Source of the DNA: an uncultured Clostridia bacterium
GTDB lineage: Bacteria > Bacillota > Clostridia > Oscillospirales > Oscillospiraceae
Assembly (NCBI GenBank): GCA_947173485.1
Contig: CAMWFH010000003.1
Location: 1-64,000, forward strand
Direction: 5' to 3'
DNA length: 64,000 nucleotides
Both the position numbers and the translations under genes were made by a program. Below, piece by piece: positions 1 through 9,070 of the stretch. Below the pieces are notes generated by a model, which saw only the letters and a program-made list of their open reading frames with translations, was not told where the DNA came from and made no database searches. The first letter of the stretch is position 1, and every line of letters starts with the position of its first letter.

Positions 1-492
1 CTGCATGTGGTGCTGGTGGAGCCGGAGATCCCGCCGAACTGCGGCAACATCGCCCGGACCTGCGCCGCCACCGGCTGCGCGCTCCATCTGGTGGAGCCTT
101 TGGGCTTCGACATATCCGACCGGGCCGTCAAGCGGGCCGGCCTGGACTACTGGCACCTGGTGGACGTCTCCCTCCATCCCAGTCTCCCCGCCCTGTTCCA
201 GCGTCATCCCGAGGCGGCGGACAGCCTTTGGCTGGCCACCACCAAGGCCCCCCGGCCCTACCACGCCGTCCGCTACGCGCCGGATGACTGGCTCTTTTTC
301 GGCAAGGAGACGGCGGGGCTGCCGGAGGCGTTCCGGGAGCGCTGCCGGGACAGATGCGTCCGCCTGCCCATGCGGGAGGAGGCGCGGAGCTTGAACCTGG
401 GCAATGCCGCCGCCATCCTCATCTATGAGGCCCTGCGGCAAAACGGTTTCCCCGGCCTGCTGGACACCGGGGAGATGGGGCCCCAGGTATGA
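1..492 (+). CDS. trmL: tRNA (cytidine(34)-2'-O)-methyltransferase, 5' end cut by window edge
   Basis: SPOUT-family RNA methyltransferase expected to 2'-O-methylate the wobble base of tRNA-Leu species using S-adenosylmethionine. The frame is open from base 1, so the true start lies just left of the window and only a few residues are missing. The N-terminal motif PEIPPNCGNIARTC and the C-terminal SAM-binding knot (LNLGNAAAILIYEAL, with LPMREEARS just before it) are the hallmark segments of TrmL. At about 161 visible residues it matches the compact family length of 150-160. It ends 56 bases before pgk. The family call is firm; the exact tRNA substrate is known only from homologues. Confidence 0.88.
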   Translation: MHVVLVEPEIPPNCGNIARTCAATGCALHLVEPLGFDISDRAVKRAGLDYWHLVDVSLHPSLPALFQRHPEAADSLWLATTKAPRPYHAVRYAPDDWLFFGKETAGLPEAFRERCRDRCVRLPMREEARSLNLGNAAAILIYEALRQNGFPGLLDTGEMGPQV

Positions 493-548
493 TCTCGTTG
501 TTTCGATCAAAACTATAAAAAACATGAGTGAAAGGGGTACGATGCACG

Positions 549-1817
549 ATGAACTACAACAAAAAGACTGTCAAGGATGTGGATGTCAAGGGCAAGAAGG
601 TCCTTCTGCGCTGTGACTTCAACGTCCCTCAGGACAAGGCCACAGGCGCGATCACCGACGATAAGCGGATCCGCTCCTCCCTGCCCACCATCCAGTACCT
701 GCTGGACCAGGGCGCGGCGGTCATCGCCTGCTCCCATCTGGGCAAGCCCGAGCCCAATTTTGAGAAATGGGTGAAGAAGCAGACCGAGAAGGGCAAGGAT
801 CCGGCGGAGCTGACCGAGGCGAAGTGGAAGAAGTCCGTGGAGAAGCTGACCCTGGCCCCGGTGGCCGTCCGGCTGAGCGAGCTGCTGGGCCGGGAGGTGC
901 TCATGGCCAAGGACGTGGTGGGCCCCGATGCCACCGCCAAGGCCGCCGCCCTCCAGCCCGGCCAGGTGCTGCTGCTGGAGAACACCCGCTTCGAGAAGGG
1001 CGAGACCAAGAACGACCCCGCTCTGGCCAAGGCGATGGCGGACATGGCGGAGCTGTACGTCTCCGACGCCTTCGGCTCCGTCCACCGGGCCCATGCCTCC
1101 ACCGCCGGCGTGGCGGCCTATCTCCCTGCCGTGTCCGGCTTCCTGATCGCCAAGGAGCTGGAGATCATGGGCGGCGCCCTGGCCGACCCCAAGCGGCCCC
1201 TGGTGGCCATCCTGGGCGGCAGCAAGGTCTCCTCCAAGATCGGCGTCATCAACCACCTGCTGGACATCGCCGACACCATCATCATCGGCGGCGGCATGGC
1301 CTACACCTTTGCCAAGGCCCAGGGCGGCAGCGTGGGCAAGAGCCTGCTGGAGAGCGACTGGCTGGACTACTGCAACGAGATGATCGCCAAGGCAAAGGAG
1401 AAGGGCACCCAGCTGCTCCTGCCGGAGGACACCCTGGCCGCCAAGTCCTTCTCTGCCGACGCCGAGCCCGTGCTGTGTGACACCATGGCCATCCCCGAGG
1501 ATATGCTGGGCATGGACATCGGCCCCAAGACCGTGACGGCCTATGCCGCCGCCGTCAAGGACGCCGGCACCGTGATCTGGAACGGGCCCATGGGCGTGTT
1601 CGAGTTCCCCGCCTTCGCCGAGGGCACCCGCTCCATCGCCAAGGCCCTGGCTGACACCGATGCCATCACCATCATCGGCGGCGGCGACAGTGCCGCGGCC
1701 GTGGCCCAGATGGGCTTTGCCGACAAGATGACCCATATCTCCACCGGCGGCGGCGCCTCCCTGGAGTTCCTGGAGGGCAAGGAGCTGCCCGGCGTGGCCT
1801 GCCTGCTGGACGCCTGA
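549..1817 (+). CDS. pgk: Phosphoglycerate kinase
   Basis: Cytosolic glycolytic kinase that transfers phosphate from 1,3-bisphosphoglycerate to ADP. The N-terminal [10 protein letters not shown] motif sits at residues 18-27, and the nucleotide-site motif GGGDSAAAV lies near the C-terminus. I chose ATG 549 because AAAGGGG lies at 531-537; an in-frame start at 528 would lack this spacing. The protein is 422 residues, longer than the usual 390-400. The excess sits after SHLGKP, where roughly residues 68-95 form a Lys/Glu-rich insertion before the conserved LAPVA segment. tpiA and gpmI follow on the same strand, so this is a lower-glycolysis cluster; no gap gene is visible in the window. Confidence 0.97.
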   Translation: MNYNKKTVKDVDVKGKKVLLRCDFNVPQDKATGAITDDKRIRSSLPTIQYLLDQGAAVIACSHLGKPEPNFEKWVKKQTEKGKDPAELTEAKWKKSVEKLTLAPVAVRLSELLGREVLMAKDVVGPDATAKAAALQPGQVLLLENTRFEKGETKNDPALAKAMADMAELYVSDAFGSVHRAHASTAGVAAYLPAVSGFLIAKELEIMGGALADPKRPLVAILGGSKVSSKIGVINHLLDIADTIIIGGGMAYTFAKAQGGSVGKSLLESDWLDYCNEMIAKAKEKGTQLLLPEDTLAAKSFSADAEPVLCDTMAIPEDMLGMDIGPKTVTAYAAAVKDAGTVIWNGPMGVFEFPAFAEGTRSIAKALADTDAITIIGGGDSAAAVAQMGFADKMTHISTGGGASLEFLEGKELPGVACLLDA

Positions 1818-1885
1818 CCGGCTTCGCATCGCTTTCAATTTATAGATCTTTATAGAAATCGAATGACTAAGGAGATGTATACGCT

Positions 1886-2659
1886 ATGAACCGCAGGTAC
1901 CGCAAAACGATCATCGCTGGCAACTGGAAGATGAACAAGACCGCCTCCGAGACGAAGCAGTTCGCCGAGGACCTGAAGGCCATCCTTCCCAAGGGGAAGT
2001 GGTGCGAGGTAGTGGTCTGTGTGCCCTTCGTGAACATCCCCGCCGCCCTGCGGGCCTTCAAGGATATGCGGGTGGCCGTGGGGGCGGAGAACCTCTATTA
2101 CGAGCCCAAGGGGGCCTACACCGGCGAGGTGTCCGCTGAGATGCTGAAGGACCTGGGCGTGAAGTATGTGATCGTGGGCCACTCCGAGCGCCGGCAGTAC
2201 TTCGGTGAGACCGATATCACCGTCAACAAGAAGGTCCACGCCGCCCTGGAGGCCGGCCTCCATCCCATCATCTGCGTGGGCGAGACCCTGGAGCAGCGGG
2301 AGATGGGCATCACCATGGACCTCATCAACCTCCAGGTCAAGTCCGCCTTCTCCGGCGTGCCCGCCGACAAGGCCCGCAAGTGCGTGGTGGCCTATGAGCC
2401 CGTCTGGGCCATCGGTACCGGCAAGACCGCTACCGCCGAGCAGGCCGCCGAGGTCTGCACCGCCATCCGCACCGCCATCCGCTCCCTCTACGGCGCCCGG
2501 GTGGCCCGGTCCATCACCATCCAGTACGGCGGCAGCATGAACCCCAAGAACGCCTTTGAGCTGCTCTCCCAGCCCGACGTGGACGGTGGCCTGATCGGCG
2601 GCGCCGCCCTGAAGGCCGACCAGTTCGTGGACATCATCAACGCCGCCAACCAGGAGTGA
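1886..2659 (+). CDS. tpiA: Triose-phosphate isomerase
   Basis: Interconverts dihydroxyacetone phosphate and glyceraldehyde 3-phosphate in the cytosol. The TIM-barrel active site is complete: Asn13 and Lys15 in AGNWKMN, His99 in VGHSERR, the catalytic Glu171 in [11 protein letters not shown], and the phosphate-binding loop IQYGGSM followed by GGLIGGAAL. The length of 257 residues is typical. AAGGAG at 1869-1874 places the start at ATG 1886. It lies 68 bases after pgk and 37 bases before gpmI, which is consistent with one glycolytic operon. Confidence 0.98.
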   Translation: MNRRYRKTIIAGNWKMNKTASETKQFAEDLKAILPKGKWCEVVVCVPFVNIPAALRAFKDMRVAVGAENLYYEPKGAYTGEVSAEMLKDLGVKYVIVGHSERRQYFGETDITVNKKVHAALEAGLHPIICVGETLEQREMGITMDLINLQVKSAFSGVPADKARKCVVAYEPVWAIGTGKTATAEQAAEVCTAIRTAIRSLYGARVARSITIQYGGSMNPKNAFELLSQPDVDGGLIGGAALKADQFVDIINAANQE

Positions 2660-2696
2660 CGATCGTCCCCTCTTCCAGGGAGAATCGAGGTCTTTT

Positions 2697-4208
2697 ATGA
2701 ATAAAACACCTACTACTTTGATCATCATGGACGGCTATGGCCTGAATGACAGTGAGCGGGGCAACGCGGTGGCCCATGCCGCCACACCGGTGCTGGATAA
2801 GCTCTTCGCCGAGTGCCCCCACACCACCCTCTCCGCCAGCGGCCTGGACGTGGGCCTGCCGGACGGCCAGATGGGCAACAGCGAGGTGGGCCATACCAAC
2901 ATCGGCGGCGGCCGGGTGGTGTTCCAGGACCTGCCCCGGATCAGCCGCTCCATCGAGGACGGCAGCTTCTTCGAGAACCCCGCCTACTGCGCCGCTATGG
3001 ATGCCTGCCTGAAAAACGACAGCTCCCTCCATCTCTACGGCCTGCTCTCCGACGGCGGCGTCCACTCCCACACCACCCACCTGTGGGCCCTGCTGAAGAT
3101 GGCCAAGATCCGGGGGCTCAGCAGAGTGTATATCCACGCCTTCCTGGACGGCCGGGACGTGCCCCCCACCTCCGGCAAGGGCTTCGTGGCTGAGGCCGTG
3201 GCCAAGTGCCAGGAGCTGGGCGTGGGCAAGGTGGCCCACGTCATGGGCCGCTACTACGCCATGGACCGGGATAAGCGCTGGGACCGGCTGGAGCGGGCCT
3301 ACGACGCCCTGGTCTACGGCGAGGGCATCCAGAACGCCGACCCGGTGGACGCGGTTCAAAAGAGCTATGACGCCGGGGTGACAGATGAGTTCGTGGAGCC
3401 CATCGTCTGCGACAAGGACGGCGTCATCTCCGACAACGACAGCATCATCTTCTTCAACTTCCGCCCCGACCGGGCCCGGGAGATCACCCGCGCTTTCGTG
3501 GACCCGGCCTTTGACGGGTTCAAGCGGGAGTTCTTCCCCCTGACCTATATCTGCACCACCGAGTATGACGCCACCATGCCCAATGTCCAGGTGGCCTACC
3601 CCCGGCAGAAGGTGGAGAACGGCCTGGGCGAGTACCTCAGCCATCTGGGCCTGACCCAGCTGCGCATCGCCGAGACGGAGAAGTATGCCCATGTGACCTT
3701 CTTCTTCAACGGCGGCGTGGAGACCGTCTACCCCGGCGAGGACCGGGTGCTGATCAACTCCCCCAAGGTGGCCACCTACGACCTCCAGCCGGAGATGAGC
3801 GCTTTCGAGGTGGCGGACGCCTGCGTGGAGAAGATCCTGTCCGGGGCCTATGACGTGGTCATCCTGAACTTCGCCAACTGCGACATGGTGGGCCACACTG
3901 GAATCTTCGATGCCGCCGTCAAGGCGGTGGAGACCGTGGACACCTGTGTAGGGCGGGTGGTGGACGCCACCCGGCGCATGGGCGGCATCGCCATGATCAC
4001 CGCCGACCACGGCAACGCCGAGGTCATGGAGCAGGAGGACGGCTCCCCTATGACCGCCCACACCACCGACCTGGTGCCCTTCATCCTGGTGGGCGCGGGG
4101 GCCGAGCTGCGGCCTGGCCGCCTGGCGGACATCGCCCCCACCATCCTGGATGTGATGGGCCTGGAGGAGCCGGCGGAGATGGACGGGAAGTCCCTTATCG
4201 TCAAGTAA
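2697..4208 (+). CDS. gpmI: 2,3-bisphosphoglycerate-independent phosphoglycerate mutase
   Basis: Manganese-dependent enzyme of the alkaline phosphatase superfamily that converts 3- to 2-phosphoglycerate through a phosphoserine intermediate. The catalytic serine is Ser62 in QMGNSEVGH, its canonical position. The metal-binding segments MDGYG at the N-terminus and NCDMVGHTG and TADHGNAE in the C-terminal half are all present. At 503 residues it has normal family length. It is the last gene of the pgk-tpiA-gpmI group and is followed by a hairpin terminator at 4231-4258. Confidence 0.97.
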   Translation: MNKTPTTLIIMDGYGLNDSERGNAVAHAATPVLDKLFAECPHTTLSASGLDVGLPDGQMGNSEVGHTNIGGGRVVFQDLPRISRSIEDGSFFENPAYCAAMDACLKNDSSLHLYGLLSDGGVHSHTTHLWALLKMAKIRGLSRVYIHAFLDGRDVPPTSGKGFVAEAVAKCQELGVGKVAHVMGRYYAMDRDKRWDRLERAYDALVYGEGIQNADPVDAVQKSYDAGVTDEFVEPIVCDKDGVISDNDSIIFFNFRPDRAREITRAFVDPAFDGFKREFFPLTYICTTEYDATMPNVQVAYPRQKVENGLGEYLSHLGLTQLRIAETEKYAHVTFFFNGGVETVYPGEDRVLINSPKVATYDLQPEMSAFEVADACVEKILSGAYDVVILNFANCDMVGHTGIFDAAVKAVETVDTCVGRVVDATRRMGGIAMITADHGNAEVMEQEDGSPMTAHTTDLVPFILVGAGAELRPGRLADIAPTILDVMGLEEPAEMDGKSLIVK

Positions 4209-4230
4209 CGCGTCTTTGGGAACCATCAAC

Positions 4231-4258
4231 AGGCCCCGCCGCTCTGGCGGGGCCTGCG
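4231..4258 (+). terminator. Intrinsic-type terminator after gpmI
   Basis: A perfect 10-bp stem, AGGCCCCGCC (4231-4240) against GGCGGGGCCT (4246-4255), with a 5-base loop. The downstream T run is weak, so termination may be partial and leave some readthrough into the phosphoesterase gene. Confidence 0.7.
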
Positions 4259-4281
4259 GCTTTCAGAAGGGAGGCAGCTAG

Positions 4282-4821
4282 ATGGTCTTTTTTACGGCAG
4301 ACCTGCATTTTTACCACGAAAAGATCATTCGGATGATAGGCCGTCCTTTCCGGGACGGCCCGGAGATGGACCTGGCGCTGATCGAGAACTGGAACAGCCG
4401 GGTGGGCCCGGGGGACGATGTGTACATCCTGGGGGACGTGACCATGAAGGGGGCAGCCCTGGCCATGGAGACCCTGTCCGCCCTCCGGGGGCGAAAGCAT
4501 CTGATTCGGGGCAACCACGACCGGTTCATCGACAGCCCCCACTTTGACCGCTCCCTGCTGGCGTCCATCCAGCACTACCTGGAGATCGAATGGTGCAATA
4601 CCCGGTTCGTCCTCCTCCACTACCCCATGGTGGAGTGGAACGCCAGCCGGCGGGGCAGCATCCATCTCCACGGCCACCAGCACAACCACCGTGACTACAA
4701 CCTGGCCAACCGGCGGGCGGGCCTTCTGCGGTATGACGTGGGGGTGGACGCCAACGATATGGCTCCGGTGAGCGCGGAGGAGATCCTGGCCTTCTTCGCG
4801 GAGACGGGAGGAGCGGTATGA
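4282..4821 (+). CDS. Small metallophosphoesterase (calcineurin-like)
   Basis: A 179-residue protein with the dinuclear-metal motifs of the calcineurin-like phosphoesterase fold in order: a variant DLHFYH near the N-terminus, GDV, GNHD in the middle (RGNHDRF), and a late GHQHNH. The substrate cannot be read from sequence; relatives act on nucleotides or phosphodiesters. A purine-rich GAAGGGAGG lies just upstream of ATG 4282. Its stop overlaps the start of the next gene as ATGA (4818-4821), so the two are translationally coupled. Confidence 0.85.
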   Translation: MVFFTADLHFYHEKIIRMIGRPFRDGPEMDLALIENWNSRVGPGDDVYILGDVTMKGAALAMETLSALRGRKHLIRGNHDRFIDSPHFDRSLLASIQHYLEIEWCNTRFVLLHYPMVEWNASRRGSIHLHGHQHNHRDYNLANRRAGLLRYDVGVDANDMAPVSAEEILAFFAETGGAV

Positions 4822-5846
4822 CCTACGATATGATCATCGTGGGCGGCGGGCCGGCGGGGGCCACCCTGGCCCGGCTGGCCCCCCGGTCCTGGCGGATCCT
4901 GCTGCTGGCGGGGACCGGGCGGGACAAGCCCTGCGGCGGCCTGCTGGCCCCCGACGCCCAGAAGGCCCTGGCCCGGTTCGACCTGACCCTGCCCAAAAGG
5001 ATCCTGGTGGACCCCCAGATCTTCGCTGTGCGGACCATCGACTTAGCCGCCCGGCGGCAGCGGTACTACCAGCGGATGTACATCAACGTGGACCGGGCCA
5101 AGTTCGACCGGTGGCTGTTGGAGATGGCCCCGGAGAACGTGACGGTGCTGCCGGTCCGCTGTGCCGCCGTGGCCCGGCAGGGGGAGGGCTTCGCCGCCGT
5201 CTGGGCCGGCGGGCAGGCAGCGGGGGCCCGGCTGGTGGGGGCCGACGGGGCCTCCTCCCTGGTGCGCGCCGCCCTCTTCGGTCCGGCCAAGACAAGACGG
5301 TATACCGCCATCCAGCAGTGGTTCCCCCTCCAAGCGGTGGACCCCTTCTACTCCTGCGTTTTTGATTCCGTGACCTCCCCTTGCTGCTCCTGGTCCATCT
5401 GCAAGGACGACCACTTCATCTTTGGCGGGGCCTTCCCCCAGAAGAACTGCCGGGCCGCCTTCGAGGCCCAGAAAGAGCGGCTGGAGGACTACCTGGGCCT
5501 GTCCCTGGGGACGCCGGAGCGGACGGAGGCCTGTCAGGTCCTGCGGCCCAGCCGGCCCGCCAGCTTCTGCATGGGCGGCGGCGGGGCCTACCTGGTGGGG
5601 GAGGCAGCGGGACTGATCAGCCCCAGCTCTCTGGAAGGCATCAGCTCCGCTATGAACAGCGCCCGGGCCCTGGCGGAGAGCCTTTTGGACCGCCGTCCCC
5701 TCACCGCCTACCGCCGGCGGACCGCCGCCCTCCGGGCCCGGCTGCTGGCAAAGAACCTGAAATGCCCCTTTATGTACGAGCCCCACCTCCGCCGGCTGGT
5801 CCTCTGGAGCGGCCTGACCAGCATCGCCGTGGATGGGGAGCGGTAA
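4818..5846 (+). CDS. FAD-dependent oxidoreductase, CbrA / geranylgeranyl reductase-like
   Basis: A 342-residue flavoprotein with the N-terminal dinucleotide-binding motif IIVGGGPAGATLARL, a family-typical KPCGGLLAP segment after it, and the second FAD motif LVGEAAGLISPSSLEGIS. This pattern places it in the geranylgeranyl-reductase-like branch of FAD monooxygenase-fold proteins (CbrA type). Its substrate is unknown. It overlaps the preceding phosphoesterase gene by four bases. The next gene has its own strong promoter, so the coupled pair 4282-5846 is probably one short transcription unit. Confidence 0.82.
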   Translation: MTYDMIIVGGGPAGATLARLAPRSWRILLLAGTGRDKPCGGLLAPDAQKALARFDLTLPKRILVDPQIFAVRTIDLAARRQRYYQRMYINVDRAKFDRWLLEMAPENVTVLPVRCAAVARQGEGFAAVWAGGQAAGARLVGADGASSLVRAALFGPAKTRRYTAIQQWFPLQAVDPFYSCVFDSVTSPCCSWSICKDDHFIFGGAFPQKNCRAAFEAQKERLEDYLGLSLGTPERTEACQVLRPSRPASFCMGGGGAYLVGEAAGLISPSSLEGISSAMNSARALAESLLDRRPLTAYRRRTAALRARLLAKNLKCPFMYEPHLRRLVLWSGLTSIAVDGER

Positions 5847-5882
5847 CAGGAGAGCGGGCCGCAAAAAACAGCTCGATCTCCT

Positions 5883-5911
5883 TTGACAACCCGGCACCGG
5901 CATGGTATAAT
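5883..5911 (+). promoter_or_regulatory. Consensus sigma-A promoter of the FIST-chemoreceptor pair
   Basis: Perfect TTGACA (5883-5888) and perfect TATAAT (5906-5911) separated by 17 bases, about 50 bases upstream of ATG 5962. Confidence 0.9.
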
Positions 5912-5961
5912 AGCACGGGAATCGCTGCAAACGATGTGCATATCAAAGGAGTTACGACCAT

Positions 5962-7017
5962 ATGAAGCAGTTTTTTGGGAGCAGTCCCCGGGGGGACCTG
6001 GGGGAGGCCGTCCGGGGGCTCTACCGTCCCCAGTTCCTCATGCTGATGTCCAACGCCCGGCAGTTCGAGGCCCATGTGGCCCAGCTGGAGAAGCTCTTCC
6101 CCGGCGTCCCCAGCATCGGCTGCATCGGGATGAGCTACGACACCCAGGTGGTGGAGGACGGCGTGGGCGTAGTGGCTTTCTCAGATGGGGTCACCGCCGC
6201 GGCCAACGTGCTGGAGGATGTCTCCACCATGCCGGTGAAGTATATCGGCCGGCTGAAGCGGGACTTAGGGGCGGTCAACGGCACCGCCGGCGACACGGTG
6301 TGCATCGACTTCTGCGCCGGCAACGACGCCTGCGTGCTGACCACCCTCTGCACCGTCCTGAAGCGGCAGGGCATCTCCCTGGTGGGGGGCACCGGCGACG
6401 GGGGCAAGGTGTCCGCCAACGGCGTGGTCTACCAGGACGCAGTGGCCTATGGGGTGGTCCGCAACCAGCATGGCCGGGTCAGGACCTATAAGGAGAACAT
6501 CTACCACCAGCTGGGCAACTACCGCTTCATCGCCTCCAACACCGACCGGGCCAACTACATACTGGGCACCCTCAACGGCCGGCCGGCCAAGCAGGTCTAC
6601 CAGGACATCCTCCATGTGACGGACAAGGAGATCCTGACTCGCACCTTCCAGAACCCCTTCGGCAAGCTCAACGGCAACGACACCTGCATCATCTCCATCA
6701 AGGACGTCCAGGGCGGCGCCCTGTCCTGCTTCCGGCAGGTCAACGACTCCGACGTGCTGATCCTGCTGGAGCTGGGGGACTACCAGGCCATCACCCGGAA
6801 CACCATCCGGCAGATCTGCCAGGACTTCCCCCGGCGCTCGGCGGTCTTCTCCGTCAACTGCCTCTTCCGCTACAAGCTGTTCTCCGAGCGGAACTATATG
6901 GGACGCTACCTCCAGGAGATGGCCTCCTTGGGCAGCCACGCCGGCCTGGTGGGCTATGGGGAGCACTATAACGACCGGTTCGTCAACCAGTCTATGACCT
7001 GCGTGGTCTTTGAGTAA
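5962..7017 (+). CDS. FIST-domain sensory protein
   Basis: A 351-residue soluble protein with the architecture FIST N-domain (about residues 20-200) followed by FIST C-domain (about 220-345). FIST is a predicted small-ligand-sensing module, often linked to signal transduction proteins. No signal peptide or membrane segment is visible, so it should be cytoplasmic. It is expressed from a near-perfect promoter at 5883-5911 and has GGAG-type spacing before ATG 5962. A chemoreceptor-like protein starts 16 bases downstream, which suggests that FIST supplies the sensory input and the partner the signalling output. The family call is by pattern recognition; the ligand is unknown. Confidence 0.8.
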   Translation: MKQFFGSSPRGDLGEAVRGLYRPQFLMLMSNARQFEAHVAQLEKLFPGVPSIGCIGMSYDTQVVEDGVGVVAFSDGVTAAANVLEDVSTMPVKYIGRLKRDLGAVNGTAGDTVCIDFCAGNDACVLTTLCTVLKRQGISLVGGTGDGGKVSANGVVYQDAVAYGVVRNQHGRVRTYKENIYHQLGNYRFIASNTDRANYILGTLNGRPAKQVYQDILHVTDKEILTRTFQNPFGKLNGNDTCIISIKDVQGGALSCFRQVNDSDVLILLELGDYQAITRNTIRQICQDFPRRSAVFSVNCLFRYKLFSERNYMGRYLQEMASLGSHAGLVGYGEHYNDRFVNQSMTCVVFE

Positions 7018-7033
7018 GGGAGGGGCAGAGAGC

Positions 7034-7960
7034 ATGGCATTATTCAAGAAAGCACGGCAGGCCCAGGAGCCTAAGAGCCTGGCCCCGATCCTCCATGTGG
7101 TGGACAGTCTGAAGGACTACCAGCAGGAGCTGGTCCAGAAGGAGGTGGTCAGCCTCTGGGAGCTGAGCGTGATCGGCCGGTCCTTCGAGGACATCCTCAA
7201 CAAGGCGGGGCACTTCCAGTCGGAGCTCCAGTCCTTCGGCCAGTCCTTCTCCAATATCGACCAGTCGGCGGAGCAGTTCACCCAGGTGCGCAGCGACGTC
7301 TCCCGGTCGGTGGATACGGCCCGGGAGGAGATGGAGGCGCTGAAGCAGGTCTCCGTCCAGGTCCAGGGGGCCTTTGAGGAGATGGCCCAGACCTTCGCCC
7401 AGCTCCAGAGCTCGGTGGACAGCATCCAGCAGTGCATGGGCAAGATCGTGTCCATCGCGGACCAGACCAACCTGCTGGCGATCAACGCCTCCATCGAGGC
7501 TGCCAGGGCCGGGGCGGCGGGCCGGGGCTTCTCGGTGGTGGCGGCCCAGGTGAAGGAGCTGGCCAAGGAGATCAAGGTGCTGGCCAGCGAGGTGGACTCC
7601 GGCGTCTGCGAGGTGAAGGACCACACCGGCCAGCTCAGCGGCAGCCTCTCCTCCGCCCAGGAGACCTTGGGCCAGGGCGTGGACATCGTGAACAACACTG
7701 AGACCAGTTTCCAGTCGATCATGACCGCCGCGGAGGGCTCTCTGCCGGTGCAGGAGGAGATCTCCGGGGTGATCCAGGTCTCCCGGGGCACCTTGCAGAG
7801 CATCTGCCAGTTCTTCGGCCAGATGAAGGACCAGTACCAAGAGGTGGTGCGCCATATCGACCGGGCCAGCGCCCTGGGGACCACCAAGAGCAGTATGTTC
7901 GAGGACGTGGACAATATGCTCTCCCAGGTCCCGCCGATCGTCCGGGATCTGGAGCGCTGA
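7034..7960 (+). CDS. Soluble methyl-accepting-chemotaxis-like signalling protein
   Basis: A 308-residue, largely helical protein with the MCP signalling hairpin tip ([20 protein letters not shown] then [15 protein letters not shown]) at about residues 145-180, flanked by heptad-rich coiled coils. It has no transmembrane segment and no periplasmic sensor domain, so it is a cytoplasmic receptor-like protein. The usual Glu after ARAG is replaced by Ala (AGAAGRGF). I chose ATG 7034 because GGGAGGGG at 7018-7025 sits at the right distance; the in-frame ATG 7010 overlaps the FIST gene and has no such site. No CheA or CheW is encoded in the window, so its output partner is unknown. Confidence 0.85.
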   Translation: MALFKKARQAQEPKSLAPILHVVDSLKDYQQELVQKEVVSLWELSVIGRSFEDILNKAGHFQSELQSFGQSFSNIDQSAEQFTQVRSDVSRSVDTAREEMEALKQVSVQVQGAFEEMAQTFAQLQSSVDSIQQCMGKIVSIADQTNLLAINASIEAARAGAAGRGFSVVAAQVKELAKEIKVLASEVDSGVCEVKDHTGQLSGSLSSAQETLGQGVDIVNNTETSFQSIMTAAEGSLPVQEEISGVIQVSRGTLQSICQFFGQMKDQYQEVVRHIDRASALGTTKSSMFEDVDNMLSQVPPIVRDLER

Positions 7961-7970
7961 GGCCTATCAC

Positions 7971-8013
7971 GCGGGACGGCAGGCGGGAGGGCCGCTCCTG
8001 CCGCCCCGCGTTT
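7971..8013 (+). terminator. Hairpin terminator after the chemoreceptor-like gene
   Basis: GCGGGACGGCAGG (7971-7983) pairs with CCTGCCGCCCCGC (7997-8009) with one mismatch, followed by a short TTT run. Confidence 0.65.
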
Positions 8014-8105
8014 GGTCATTCTGCCCAAAAGAGGGGCCGGATGCCGGAGATATACGGGACGATCCACGAATATTTCCCAACAGCCCCCAAACTGCCCCCG
8101 GGCCC

Positions 8106-8134
8106 TTGACGGTGGGGCGTTTTTGTGCCATAAT
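8106..8134 (+). promoter_or_regulatory. Sigma-A-type promoter of the DUF3786 gene
   Basis: TTGACG (8106-8111) and CATAAT (8129-8134), spacer 17, about 40 bases upstream of ATG 8174. Confidence 0.8.
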
Positions 8135-8173
8135 AGCAGAGTGATCGTGAAAAGTTTTACAAAGAGGTGTGGC

Positions 8174-8791
8174 ATGGGACCGATCTACGGCAAGAACAAC
8201 AAGGAGGAGCTGCCTCTGGAGCACTACCTGGCCCGTTACCGCCAGGGGGACCCGGAGGAGATGGCGGCGCGCTGCCAGGTGCCCTTCGATGGCTCTGCCT
8301 TCGGCCTGACGCTGCTGGGGCAGCATTTTTCCGCCTCTTTCCCGGACTACGCGGTCACCGGGGACCGGGCGGCCACCAACCAGGAGCGCATCCTGTTCCT
8401 GCGCTACCTGCTGGATGGCCGGTACGCCCCCTTTGGAGGGCAGCACCTCACCTACCGGGAGTTCCCCTGGGGGGAGGTCTACCTCCAGCAGTTCACGGGA
8501 CGGTGCATCAAGCGCTTCGCCTTCACCTACGGCGCCAAGCCGGCGCTGCTGCGGCAGGTGATGGCCAAGCTGCCCGCCGTGCCGGTGGAGCGAGGTGATG
8601 TGGGGTTTCGAGTGACACTGATGGATGAGCTGACCATCGACCTCATCCTGTGGCTGGGGGACGACGAGTTCCCGCCCAATGGGCAGATCCTGTTCTCCGA
8701 TAATTTCCGCTATGCCTTCACCGCGGAGGACATGGCCAATATCGGGGATATCGTACTGGGCCGCATGAAGCAGCTCGCCGCGGAGCTGTAA
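8174..8791 (+). CDS. DUF3786 domain-containing protein
   Basis: A 205-residue cytoplasmic protein with no membrane segment that resembles the DUF3786 family of anaerobes. Recognisable elements are the N-terminal Y-x-x-x-x-x-E-E region, the NQERILFLRYLL segment and the acidic C-terminal part with WLGDDEFPPNGQILFSDN. The function is not established; family members are often found near corrinoid or one-carbon proteins. I chose ATG 8174 because AGAGGTG lies just upstream and the promoter at 8106-8134 would exclude the longer in-frame start at 8012. It sits alone, just upstream of the THF riboswitch of folT. Confidence 0.7.
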   Translation: MGPIYGKNNKEELPLEHYLARYRQGDPEEMAARCQVPFDGSAFGLTLLGQHFSASFPDYAVTGDRAATNQERILFLRYLLDGRYAPFGGQHLTYREFPWGEVYLQQFTGRCIKRFAFTYGAKPALLRQVMAKLPAVPVERGDVGFRVTLMDELTIDLILWLGDDEFPPNGQILFSDNFRYAFTAEDMANIGDIVLGRMKQLAAEL

Positions 8792-8819
8792 GGAGAGCGG
8801 CCGGAAAATTTGAATAGGA

Positions 8820-8928
8820 TTGGTAGAGTAAGCATGGCGCGTAAAGTGGCAAGCGGCTGGGAAGTTGCCCTTGCACGAAAGGCCCCCATGAAATAGGGCC
8901 TACGATGTCATGTTGCATCCGCTACCGC
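8820..8928 (+). ncRNA. Tetrahydrofolate (THF) riboswitch upstream of folT
   Basis: The stretch carries the conserved landmarks of the THF riboswitch. It opens with GGTAGAGTA (8822-8830), the 5' strand of P1 plus the conserved internal loop. The central GCGTAAAGTG and CGAAAGG segments follow, and it closes with TTGCATCCGCTACC (8913-8926), of which CTACC (8922-8926) is the 3' strand of P1. It sits directly in front of a folate transporter gene, the classic location of this RNA class. Folate binding should favour the terminator at 8945-8998 and so shut off folT. Confidence 0.85.
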
Positions 8929-8944
8929 ACGCTTCTTCGGATGT

Positions 8945-8998
8945 ACGCCAATGCAACGCCGTGTGAGATAGAACGGCTTGGATAGGCGTGTTTTTTTT
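8945..8998 (+). terminator. Riboswitch-controlled intrinsic terminator
   Basis: A long imperfect stem: ACGCC (8945-8949) with GGCGT (8985-8989), and GCCGT (8958-8962) with ACGGC (8973-8977). It is followed by eight Ts (8991-8998). ATGCAAC (8951-8957), inside the 5' arm, is the exact complement of GTTGCAT (8912-8918) in the riboswitch 3' strand, so a mutually exclusive antiterminator can form. Confidence 0.85.
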
Positions 8999-9070
8999 GG
9001 AAGAGCTGTGCAGCAGCCACTTTACCTCCCACCCGCCCCAACGGGGCAGAAAGTAAGGAGGAAACGCGCT

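Noticed and set aside
8012..8173. Extended start of the DUF3786 gene
   Set aside because: The extension crosses a clear promoter (8106-8134) and the terminator of the previous gene.
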